This document shows, piece by piece, positions 42,054 to 49,499 of a stretch of DNA of 64,000 nt. A program made the translations under genes and the position numbers. The number at the start of each line of letters is the position of its first letter. Position 1 is the first letter of the stretch. The notes beneath the pieces are model-generated. The model saw nothing but the letters and a program-made list of their open reading frames with translations. It did no database searches and had not been told where the DNA came from. Source of the DNA: Oscillospiraceae bacterium (GTDB lineage: Bacteria > Bacillota > Clostridia > Oscillospirales > CAG-272); assembly GCA_015063385.1 (NCBI GenBank), contig SVUG01000002.1, positions 62,001-126,000 on the forward strand, written 5' to 3'.

Positions 42054-42402
42054 GTCGAAATTTGTAAATATTATTTTACATATCATCGGTTTTTTGCTCT
42101 GCATCATTCCGCCCGCGGTATGCACGATACTCTACTTCCCCGTGTGGCGTGAGGCAGGTGCGGCCAGCTGTATTGCAGGTGGTGGGGCACTCGTTCTAGT
42201 GATTTGCGCTATACCTCTCTACAAGCTTCTGCGCCGTGCGCTCTCGGGGGCGAGCGCGTATATGATGTGGCTTATCGCCTTTCTCGTATTCTTCGGTCTG
42301 TCGAAAATTGCCGTGGAAATGACGGTTATAAGCTTCGTCGGCTTCGTGTCTAACCTGCTCGGCGCAATTCTAATGAAAATAGGCGGAATAAAAGATGAGT
42401 AA
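42037..42402 (+). CDS. Holin-like 4TM membrane protein
   Basis: A 121-residue protein with about four TM segments and charged termini (MKSRNKSK..., KIGGIKDE). It overlaps the preceding gene by 17 nt and the following gene by 8 nt. Size and placement after structural genes would fit a holin, but no endolysin gene is present. Confidence 0.65.
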   Translation: MKSRNKSKFVNIILHIIGFLLCIIPPAVCTILYFPVWREAGAASCIAGGGALVLVICAIPLYKLLRRALSGASAYMMWLIAFLVFFGLSKIAVEMTVISFVGFVSNLLGAILMKIGGIKDE

Positions 42403-43231
42403 AAACGGCTTTGACAAGGAGCTGCTTGAGTTCTCCTCGGTGATGCACAGCGGATACCTGCTTTTGCTCAGAGGCGCAGGAAAAATCATCGCGCTTTTGA
42501 CTATTATAGTGACGGCTCTGGTCACCTTTACCGATATAAGCTTTCAGTCGTTTACCAGTGAAGGCTTCTCAAGCTCGCTTATCGTGATGCTGATTTCCTC
42601 GTATATCGTCTACTTCTCTCTTGAGGAGTCGGGCGAGGCGCTGGGCAACGAGTCTGACGAATACCGCGATGCGCTTTCCGCCTACCGCGAGGCAAGGGCA
42701 AAAATCGGTGTGGACTCTGTGGCGGCTCTGCGCGAGTTCTGCTCGGATTACAGGCGCGAGGAGCTTTTGTACAGGCGAAAAAATTTCCTTATGGAAAAGG
42801 GACTCTCGGGCGAGGAATACGAGGAGTATAAGAGAGGCGGTACGGTCTCGAAAAGGGCGGCGCGAGCCTTCAGGCGAGCAGACGCGATGCGAGCGATTTC
42901 CCTCACTCCCGCTACGCTTCTATCGGGCGAGCGGGGGGGTGGAGGCTCGGAGCTTGAAAGCCCTGAAAAAAAGAAGCTTCTCACCTCGCTCCGCATACTG
43001 ATTCCCTCGACGGCGTGTATGATTTTCACCATTTCGGTGATTCTCACCGCCAAGGGCGATATGACCGCGTCGGTCATAATCGACGGTATACTGAAGCTGT
43101 CGGCTCTGCCGATAATCGGTCTGCGCGCGTACAGTGCAGGCTACTCCTACGCAAAGGAGGAAAAATCGCTCTGGCTTGAAGCAAGGGCAAGACTGCTATC
43201 CTCATTCGCAAATCAAAAAAATAACGCCTAA
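42395..43231 (+). CDS. Membrane protein, last gene of the phage-type cluster
   Basis: A 278-residue protein with two N-terminal TM segments (about 28-75), a charged helical cytoplasmic region (YRDALSAYREARAK... RREELLYRRKNF), a Gly-rich linker (GERGGGGSE), and two further TM segments (about 205-255). Not recognised. A terminator follows immediately. Confidence 0.68.
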   Translation: MSKNGFDKELLEFSSVMHSGYLLLLRGAGKIIALLTIIVTALVTFTDISFQSFTSEGFSSSLIVMLISSYIVYFSLEESGEALGNESDEYRDALSAYREARAKIGVDSVAALREFCSDYRREELLYRRKNFLMEKGLSGEEYEEYKRGGTVSKRAARAFRRADAMRAISLTPATLLSGERGGGGSELESPEKKKLLTSLRILIPSTACMIFTISVILTAKGDMTASVIIDGILKLSALPIIGLRAYSAGYSYAKEEKSLWLEARARLLSSFANQKNNA

Positions 43232-43237
43232 GGGCGT

Positions 43238-43271
43238 GGGCAAGGTCAAAAATATTGACTTTGCCCTTTTT
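43238..43271 (+). terminator. Terminator of the phage-type cluster
   Basis: GGGCAAGGTCAA / TTGACTTTGCCC stem followed by TTTTT. It ends the unit that begins at the leader near 31.9-32.1 kb. Confidence 0.9.
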
Positions 43272-43328
43272 ATATGGTAAAATCTTTATGTAAAATATCA
43301 GCCGATACGGCAAGAGAGGAGAGCGCCT

Positions 43329-45722
43329 ATGAAATACGATATAAGCGAAGAAAAAATCATAATTTCGCAACGAGAATTCGTATCTATTGCAAGGCGCTCG
43401 GTTTCTGCCACTGCGAGCTTTGACGAGGACGAGCCAAGCCTCTCGGAAATTTCGGCAAAGCGGCTCTCGGCAATAGTCGGCGAGGTTAAGGAGGTCGGCA
43501 TTTCGCACGAATTTTCCGCCCTAGGATACGGCTTCAAGCTCATTTTGCGCGCGGACGGTGTGCGAGGTGACGAGATTATCCTCGCGGGAAATGCCGCGTC
43601 GTACAAGGCAGATCCAAGCCGTGAGGAGCTTGCCGAGCTTCGCGGTGAGGCGTTTCTCTTTGGCTTTTGGCTGGCGGAAAAGGAAAAATATCCGTCGGTC
43701 AAAATAAGGCTCGTATTTATCTCGGAAAACGGGCTATATAAGGAAATGAGCGAGAGAGTTGAAATTTCGGTGCTCAAAAAATTCTTTGACAAATGTCTTG
43801 ACAGCGTTAAAAAATTTGCGCGCCCAGAGGTCGAGCGCGTGAGCGAAAGACTGCCATCTCTTAAAGGAATGAAGTTCCCATACGAGAATATACGCGAGGG
43901 ACAGAGCGAGTTTATCCGCACCGCCTACCGCACGCTTGCAAGAGGCGGAGTACTCTACGCGTCAGCGCCTACCGGCACGGGAAAGACGGTTTCCGCCCTC
44001 TACCCTGCTCTGCGCGCTTTGGGCGATGAACGGGTTGAAAAGGTCTTTTATCTCACCCCAAAAACCACGACCGCCGAGGCAGCGCGGGAGTGCCTTACGC
44101 TTATGGCGGAGCGCGGTGCGAATATACGCGCTGTAATTCTGACGGCAAAGGACCGCTGCTGCATTGGCAATCACGCCTGCCGCGACGCGCGCAAGAATTG
44201 CCGATTTGCGCCCTGCAAAAATATAGGCGAGGCGGCGCTGGCTCTTTATAATATGGGGCTGACGGTGGTCACCTCGCGTGAATTTATGAGAGTAGGCGAG
44301 CAGTATGGCGTTTGCCCACACGAGCTCTCGCTCACCTACGCGGAGCTTTCGGACGTTGTGATTTGCGACTTCAATTATCTCTTCGACCCGCAGGTTTACA
44401 TTCGACGCTTCTTCACCGAGGGCGGCCGCTACGCAATTTTAGTCGACGAGGCGCACAACCTATGCGAGAGGGCACGCGAGATGTACTCGGCAGAGATTAC
44501 CGCTGACGAAATTGCTGCCCCTGCTGCCGACGAGGTGCTGGGCGTGCTCTCCCCAACGAAGAAAATGGCAGACACCGCGAGGGCGGTATTTGAGGATATT
44601 TTCTACCCATTCGTTAAGGAAGAATTGCGCGAAAACCGCGAGGGTGAGATGGTCGGTGCGGTGAATCTCTCTGAAATTCCCGCAAGGCTTTACACGCTTC
44701 TTGACGAGATTTTGACAGTGACGGACGACGAGCTGCGCGATAATCTGCGCGCGCGTGACGAGGAGCGCGACGCAAGGGTCAAGTCGCTGCGAAATTACTA
44801 CTACAAAATTAAAAAATTCGCCGAGGCGGCGGCTCGCTTCGACGATGCTTATAAATTATTCGTGTTCTTTGAGGACGGGCAAATCCGCGTCAGGATTTTC
44901 TGCCTTGACACAGGTCCTGCCATCAAAAAATGCCTCGGAAAAGGACACGGTGCGGTGCTGTTCTCGGCTACGCTCTCGCCCCTTGGATACTACCGCTCGG
45001 TGCTGGGCGGTGAGAGAAGCGACGAGATGCTTGAGGTTAATTCCCCATTCGCGCCTGAGCAGCTCTCGGTGGCTATTATGGACAAAATCAGCACGCGATA
45101 CTCCGAGCGCGAGGACACGCTGCTCGCCGTCTGTCGCGCTATTGCGGCAACCGTTTCGGCAAAGCGCGGAAATTATATGATTTTCTCGCCCTCGTTTGCC
45201 TACTCCGAGGCACTCTCTGAGCTATTCCGCGCGAAATACCCGAATATTCGCGTTCTGTCGCAGAAAAGGGATATGACGCGGAGCGAAAAAGAGGAGTTCC
45301 TCGCCGAGTTCAGAAAGGACGACCGGTCATACCTCATCGGATTTTGCGTTATGGGCGGAATTTACTCTGAGGGAATAGACCTCGCGGGTGACTCGCTCAT
45401 CGGTGCGGTGATAGTCGGCATCGGTATGCCTGCCCTCTCCTACGAGCGAGAGGCTATCGCCGAGTATTATCAAGAAAAGTACGACGAGGGCAAGCAGTAC
45501 GCCTACATCTACCCCGGTATGAACCGTGTATTCCAGGCGGCAGGACGAGTCATCAGGCGTGAGGACGACCGCGGCGTTATCGTGCTAATCGACGACCGCT
45601 TTGACGACCCACTCTACCGCAAAAGCCTGCCAAAGCTCTGGGAGGGCGTGCAGTTTATAGGTGACGCAAAGGAATTAAAAGAAGAGCTCGAGGAGTTCTG
45701 GAGAGCAGAAGAAAACAACTAA
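43329..45722 (+). CDS. DinG/XPD-type Fe-S DNA helicase
   Basis: A 797-residue superfamily 2 5'-3' helicase: Walker A APTGTGKTVSAL (about 217-228), Fe-S-type cysteines (CCIGNHACRDARKNCRFAPC), DEAH box VDEAHNLCERA, motif VI QAAGRVIRREDDRG. The N-terminal about 190 residues resemble a degenerate PD-(D/E)xK/Cas4-like domain (RADGVRGDEIIL...), which is uncertain. Likely role in DNA repair or resolving replication blocks. It lies just downstream of the phage-cluster terminator, so it is probably a separate chromosomal gene. Confidence 0.9.
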   Translation: MKYDISEEKIIISQREFVSIARRSVSATASFDEDEPSLSEISAKRLSAIVGEVKEVGISHEFSALGYGFKLILRADGVRGDEIILAGNAASYKADPSREELAELRGEAFLFGFWLAEKEKYPSVKIRLVFISENGLYKEMSERVEISVLKKFFDKCLDSVKKFARPEVERVSERLPSLKGMKFPYENIREGQSEFIRTAYRTLARGGVLYASAPTGTGKTVSALYPALRALGDERVEKVFYLTPKTTTAEAARECLTLMAERGANIRAVILTAKDRCCIGNHACRDARKNCRFAPCKNIGEAALALYNMGLTVVTSREFMRVGEQYGVCPHELSLTYAELSDVVICDFNYLFDPQVYIRRFFTEGGRYAILVDEAHNLCERAREMYSAEITADEIAAPAADEVLGVLSPTKKMADTARAVFEDIFYPFVKEELRENREGEMVGAVNLSEIPARLYTLLDEILTVTDDELRDNLRARDEERDARVKSLRNYYYKIKKFAEAAARFDDAYKLFVFFEDGQIRVRIFCLDTGPAIKKCLGKGHGAVLFSATLSPLGYYRSVLGGERSDEMLEVNSPFAPEQLSVAIMDKISTRYSEREDTLLAVCRAIAATVSAKRGNYMIFSPSFAYSEALSELFRAKYPNIRVLSQKRDMTRSEKEEFLAEFRKDDRSYLIGFCVMGGIYSEGIDLAGDSLIGAVIVGIGMPALSYEREAIAEYYQEKYDEGKQYAYIYPGMNRVFQAAGRVIRREDDRGVIVLIDDRFDDPLYRKSLPKLWEGVQFIGDAKELKEELEEFWRAEENN

Positions 45723-45801
45723 ATGTTGTTTTCTTCGTAGCGAAGCGGCACGAGCGAAATTAATGACAATCAATTTAAAATACCAATTTTTACTATAAGA
45801 C

Positions 45802-45830
45802 TTGACAAACATACCTGCCAGTTATACAAT
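45802..45830 (+). promoter_or_regulatory. Promoter of the 45875 membrane-protein gene
   Basis: Exact TTGACA (45802-45807), 17-nt spacer, TACAAT (45825-45830). Confidence 0.82.
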
Positions 45831-45874
45831 TAAATAAAGAATCATTATTAAAATTCGCAAAGGAGAATGAAAAA

Positions 45875-46279
45875 ATGAAAAAACTGCTTGGTGTAGTACC
45901 GCTTTTAACCTATCTCTTTGCAACGCTTGCTCTTGTTGGATTTGGCGTTCTTTTGCTGACGACGGCTGATTTGGCAGTCCCTGATGATGCGGGACTTGGA
46001 GAGGTATTTTTTGATGTCACCATTAATCTTGGAGCAAAAATCTTTGTAATTCTCATTTTCATTTTGGCTTGTATTCCTCTTCTGATGTTTATATTCAAGC
46101 TGATACATCTTGCAACCGGTGCAACCTTCTTTGGTGCTTTTTGCGTAATCATTGATATTATAGTCACCGTCGCTCTCTTCATTTTGGCGTTCAACAATTC
46201 TACCGAATCATTCATAGCAATAGTGGCTTTTGCCGAGCTTGGATGCTGCGTCTGCAATATAATTTCAGCAGCAAGATAA
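45875..46279 (+). CDS. 4TM membrane protein, paralogue of 31426..31824
   Basis: A 134-residue protein with four TM helices. FKLIHLATGATFFGAFCVIID in the third segment aligns with the gene at 31.4 kb. AAAGGAG precedes the ATG. Own promoter and terminator, so monocistronic. Function unknown. Confidence 0.78.
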   Translation: MKKLLGVVPLLTYLFATLALVGFGVLLLTTADLAVPDDAGLGEVFFDVTINLGAKIFVILIFILACIPLLMFIFKLIHLATGATFFGAFCVIIDIIVTVALFILAFNNSTESFIAIVAFAELGCCVCNIISAAR

Positions 46280-46307
46280 ATTACATATAGAATCATATAA
46301 CCAAATC

Positions 46308-46338
46308 AAAAGGATGCCTGAATTGGCATCCTTTTTTG
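46308..46338 (+). terminator. Terminator of the 45875 gene
   Basis: AAAAGGATGCC-TGAATT-GGCATCCTTTTTT hairpin with T-run. Confidence 0.9.
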
Positions 46339-46340
46339 TT

Positions 46341-46610
46341 TTAGTTTAATATAGCAGCCAGAAGATAAGACGTTGCAAATTTAATCCCCTTCACAAATGC
46401 TTCACATTGGCAGATAGAATCAAGCTCATCAATTGAATCGCAATATAGGTTGAGTAATTCCTTTTGTTCTTGGTTTAAGGTCTTTTCCAGTGATTCCAGC
46501 CGTTGTATCACTACTCCCGAAGCCTTCGACTCTTCCTCGCTCGAAAACGGTTCTAATGCTACGATATATTCCCATAATGTTTGTAATGGTTTATTACCTT
46601 TGGATATCAT
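46341..46610 (-). CDS. DUF6809-like small protein, second copy
   Basis: A 89-residue helical protein. The ATG at 46610 follows AAAGGAG; the track's longer start is rejected. The C-terminal CEAFVKGIKFATSYLLAAILN aligns with the gene at 1839. A 19-bp perfect dyad lies upstream of its AT-rich promoter region. No XRE gene is adjacent here, unlike copy 1. Function unknown. Confidence 0.72.
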   Translation of the reverse strand: MISKGNKPLQTLWEYIVALEPFSSEEESKASGVVIQRLESLEKTLNQEQKELLNLYCDSIDELDSICQCEAFVKGIKFATSYLLAAILN

Positions 46611-46665
46611 AAAATTTCTCCTTTTGATTATTATGATTATATAATATACCATTTTTCATATTATG

Positions 46666-46684
46666 TTGTCTTATGTTAAGACAA
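46666..46684. promoter_or_regulatory. Perfect dyad upstream of the second DUF6809-like gene
   Basis: TTGTCTTA-TGT-TAAGACAA, a perfect inverted repeat about 60 nt upstream of the start, just beyond a TATATTATATAAT-rich -10 region. Operator-like. Its sequence differs from the TACAA-N8-TTGTA sites of copy 1. Confidence 0.6.
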
Positions 46685-46690
46685 AACGCG

Positions 46691-46721
46691 AAAAAGTGAT
46701 TGGATTTTTCCAAGCACTTTT
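46691..46721 (-). terminator. Terminator of the luxS-mtnN unit
   Basis: On the minus strand AAAAGTGCTTGGA / TCCAATCACTTTTT forms a stem with one mismatch, followed by a T-run, about 35 nt after the mtnN stop. Confidence 0.7.
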
Positions 46722-46757
46722 ACTATTATGATGTTTTTTCTTTGTTTTATTATACTT

Positions 46758-47453
46758 TTACCACTTTTCTATGAGTGAAAGAGTAAGATTTGTGGAGTTC
46801 CTTGCGGCTATTCCGAGGAAGGTGGGATAGTCCATCGTTGCTTCGCCGTCGGCAGAGTCGGAAATTGCCCTTACCACTGCAAAGGGTGTACCGTTGACAA
46901 AGGCAACCTGTGCGATAGCGCAGCCCTCCATCTCGCAGGCGTCGGCTGAAAAATCGGCTATCAGTCTATCCTTATCAGCACTTGATGCGATAAACTTGTC
47001 ACCCGTGGCAATTCTGCCAAGGCGCGCAGAGAGTCCAAGCTCGGCGGCAGAGGCGAGGAGAATTTCAGTGGCTCTCTTGTCGCTCTCAAAGTAAATCATA
47101 TTGATGCCCGAGACGAGTCCCTTGGGGTCGCCTATCGGTGAGGTGTCCATATCGTGCTGGCAGAGGCTGTCGGCAATAACTATATCGCCCGTCGTGAGCC
47201 CCGATGCAAGCGCACCGCCAACGCCCGTGTTGACGAGCAGGCTCGGCGCATATTTGAGTATCATAATCTCGGCGCAGATTGCGGCAAAGACCTTGCCTAT
47301 TCCGCACTTGGCAACGGCAACCGTTTTCCCACCGATTTTGCCCGTGTGAAAGTCAATTCCGCTGACGCTCTCGCACTCGTGGTTATCGAGCGCAGCAATA
47401 ATTGCCTCAACCTCGGGCACCATTGCACCGATTATTCCAATATCAACCGTCAT
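46758..47453 (-). CDS. mtnN: 5'-methylthioadenosine/S-adenosylhomocysteine nucleosidase
   Basis: Removes adenine from MTA and SAH; the S-ribosylhomocysteine product is the LuxS substrate. The 231-residue protein has IGIIGAMVPEVEAI, VNTGVGGAL, EMEGCAIAQVAF and RAISDSADGEA, matching Pfs. AAGGGAG precedes the ATG, which overlaps the luxS stop by ATGA. Together they form the SAH recycling arm of the activated methyl cycle. Confidence 0.97.
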   Translation of the reverse strand: MTVDIGIIGAMVPEVEAIIAALDNHECESVSGIDFHTGKIGGKTVAVAKCGIGKVFAAICAEIMILKYAPSLLVNTGVGGALASGLTTGDIVIADSLCQHDMDTSPIGDPKGLVSGINMIYFESDKRATEILLASAAELGLSARLGRIATGDKFIASSADKDRLIADFSADACEMEGCAIAQVAFVNGTPFAVVRAISDSADGEATMDYPTFLGIAARNSTNLTLSLIEKW

Positions 47454-47923
47454 ATCTTTTCTCCCTTGTACTTGAAGTCCTGCTCGCGCGAGTTAAGGGC
47501 GGCAAGATACTTCTCTGCCTCGCGCTTTGCGGCGGTGAGGTCGAGATTCTTATAGTTTCCGCACTCGCGGCGCACCGCACCGAACATCTCGCCATCGTGG
47601 TCGATAATCTTCTTCAGCGTATCCTTTACCACCGAGAGCACGACCGAATTGTCGGCATCGCGCACGAGAAGATAAAATCCCGTCTGGCAGCCCATCGGGC
47701 CAAAGTAGATTACCCTGTCGGAAATGATGCTCGCTCTGACGTAGGTTGCGAACATGTGTTCAAGCGAGTGCATAGTGAGGTTGTCCATATAGTCACCTGC
47801 GTTGGGTACTCTGGTGCGCAGGTCGTAGGTGGTAATATCGCCGTCGATACGCGAGACGTAGATTCCCTCTGTAAGCAGGTCATGGTCCACGGTGAAGGAG
47901 GCGATTTTTTCTATTTTTTTCAT
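47450..47923 (-). CDS. luxS: S-ribosylhomocysteine lyase (AI-2 synthase)
   Basis: Splits S-ribosylhomocysteine into homocysteine and DPD, the AI-2 precursor. The 157-residue protein has the metal-binding HxxEH in LTMHSLEHMFATY, the catalytic Cys in GPMGCQTGFYLLV, and the N-terminal FTVDHDLL. Translationally coupled to mtnN. Upstream, between it and glyQS, lies copy 2 of the structured element. Confidence 0.97.
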   Translation of the reverse strand: MKKIEKIASFTVDHDLLTEGIYVSRIDGDITTYDLRTRVPNAGDYMDNLTMHSLEHMFATYVRASIISDRVIYFGPMGCQTGFYLLVRDADNSVVLSVVKDTLKKIIDHDGEMFGAVRRECGNYKNLDLTAAKREAEKYLAALNSREQDFKYKGEKI

Positions 47924-47964
47924 AAAACTCTCGATTCAAAATATTTTTTTGAAAAAACTACAGA

Positions 47965-48062
47965 TTTAGGCGAGAATCGCCGTTTGCGACCGAAGGCGTA
48001 GATACCTACGTCGAGAGTTCAGCAAACGGCGATAGAAAATGCATATTTTCGTTCTCGTCAAA
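47965..48062. repeat. Structured intergenic element, copy 2
   Basis: P1 ATCGCCGTTTGC (47976-47987) pairs perfectly with GCAAACGGCGAT (48022-48033). P2 GGCGTAG-ATAC-CTACGTC (47995-48012) is nested. An outer stem GGCGAGAA (47969-47976) / TTCTCGTC (48052-48059) and a hairpin GAAAAT-GCAT-ATTTTC can complete a junction. Unpaired CCGAA, ATAC and GAGAG are shared with copy 1. On the minus strand it would lie in the glyQS-luxS intergenic transcript. Confidence 0.62.
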
Positions 48063-48073
48063 TATGTTGTTTT

Positions 48074-49465
48074 TTAGAACTTGATTTTTTCTGCGATGTA
48101 ATTCTTAACCTCTGCGAGAGGAATTCTTACCTGCTCCATAGTATCTCTGTCACGAACGGTCACGCAGCCGTCGTTTTCGGTATCGAAGTCGTAGGTGATG
48201 CAGAAGGGAGTACCAATCTCGTCCTCACGGCGATATCTCTTACCGATAGAGCCGGTCTCGTCAAAGTCAACGTTCCACTCCTTGCTAAGCTCGTCGTAAA
48301 GCTCAAGAGCCTTGTCGGAGAGCTTCTTGGAGAGAGGAAGCACTGCACACTTAACGGGTGCAAGCGCGGGGTGGAGGTGAAGAACGACTCTGACGTCGCC
48401 CTCGGAAATTTCCTCCTCGTCGTATGCGTCAACGAGGAATGCAAGCGCAACTCTGTCCGCGCCGAGCGAGGGCTCGACAACGTAAGGAACGTAGTGCTCG
48501 TTAGTTTCCTGGTCGAAGAAGGTGAGGTCCTTGCCCGAATGGTTGCCGTGCTGGGTGAGGTCGTAGTCGGTTCTGTCGGCTATGCCCCAAAGCTCACCCC
48601 AGCCGAACGGGAAGAGGAACTCAAAGTCGGTAGTAGCCTTGGAGTAGAAGCAAAGCTCCTCGGGGTCGTGGTCACGAAGACGAAGATTCTCGCCCTTCAT
48701 ACCAAGGTCAAGAAGCCACTGATGGCAGAAGTTCTTCCAATATGCGAACCACTCAAGGTCGGTTCCGGGCTTGCAGAAGAACTCAAGCTCCATCTGCTCG
48801 AACTCACGGGTTCTGAACACGAAGTTGCCGGGGGTAATCTCATTACGGAAGGACTTACCTATCTGGCAGATACCAAAGGGCAACTTCTTTCTTGCAGAGC
48901 GCTGTACTGCGGGGAAGTTTACGAAAATTCCCTGCGCGGTCTCGGGACGGAGATAAACGGTGTTGGTCGAATCCTCGGTGACACCGATAAAGGTCTTGAA
49001 CATCAGGTTGAACTTCTTGATGTCTGTGAAGTCCTTGCCGCCGCAGATGGGACAAACTATGTTCTTTTCCTTAATAAAGGCAGCCATTTCCTCAAAGCTC
49101 CAAGCGGCAGGGTTGTCGCTCGTGCCGTTCTGGAACGCGTAATCCTCAATAAGCTTATCTGCTCTGTGACGAGCCTTACAGCCCTTGCAGTCCATAAGAG
49201 GATCGGAGAATCCGCCTACGTGTCCCGAAGCCACCCATGTTTCAGGATTCATAATGATAGCTGCGTCAAGGCCGACGTTGTAGCGCGACTCCTGAACGAA
49301 CTTCTTCCACCAAGCGCGCTTTACGTTGTTCTTGAACTCAACGCCAAGAGGACCGTAGTCCCAGGAGTTAGCCAGACCGCCGTAAATCTCGGAGCCGGGG
49401 AAGATGAAGCCTCTGTTCTTACAGAGCGCAACGATTTTTTCCATTGTCTTTTTGCTGTTGTCCAT
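48074..49465 (-). CDS. glyQS: Glycyl-tRNA synthetase, single-chain alpha2 type
   Basis: Charges tRNA-Gly. The 463-residue class II enzyme has the bacterial/archaeal/eukaryal-type single-chain layout: N-terminal [16 protein letters not shown], a zinc-like pair CPICGG, motif 2 [20 protein letters not shown], and a C-terminal anticodon-binding domain ([20 protein letters not shown]). The gap to the upstream mtaB stop is only 34 nt, so there is no room for a T-box leader. Confidence 0.96.
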   Translation of the reverse strand: MDNSKKTMEKIVALCKNRGFIFPGSEIYGGLANSWDYGPLGVEFKNNVKRAWWKKFVQESRYNVGLDAAIIMNPETWVASGHVGGFSDPLMDCKGCKARHRADKLIEDYAFQNGTSDNPAAWSFEEMAAFIKEKNIVCPICGGKDFTDIKKFNLMFKTFIGVTEDSTNTVYLRPETAQGIFVNFPAVQRSARKKLPFGICQIGKSFRNEITPGNFVFRTREFEQMELEFFCKPGTDLEWFAYWKNFCHQWLLDLGMKGENLRLRDHDPEELCFYSKATTDFEFLFPFGWGELWGIADRTDYDLTQHGNHSGKDLTFFDQETNEHYVPYVVEPSLGADRVALAFLVDAYDEEEISEGDVRVVLHLHPALAPVKCAVLPLSKKLSDKALELYDELSKEWNVDFDETGSIGKRYRREDEIGTPFCITYDFDTENDGCVTVRDRDTMEQVRIPLAEVKNYIAEKIKF

Positions 49466-49499
49466 TATTTTTCACCTCAAAATAGAGAATTTGTAAACT

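Noticed and set aside
31860-43330. Intact inducible prophage with att sites
   Set aside because: No integrase, repressor, replication or lysin gene, and no flanking direct repeat seen by eye.
47924-48073. SAM/SAH riboswitch upstream of luxS
   Set aside because: The same structure occurs downstream of udk, and I do not see the known SAH or SAM aptamer cores.
49466-49499. T-box leader for glyQS
   Set aside because: Only 34 nt separate mtaB from glyQS; a T-box does not fit.
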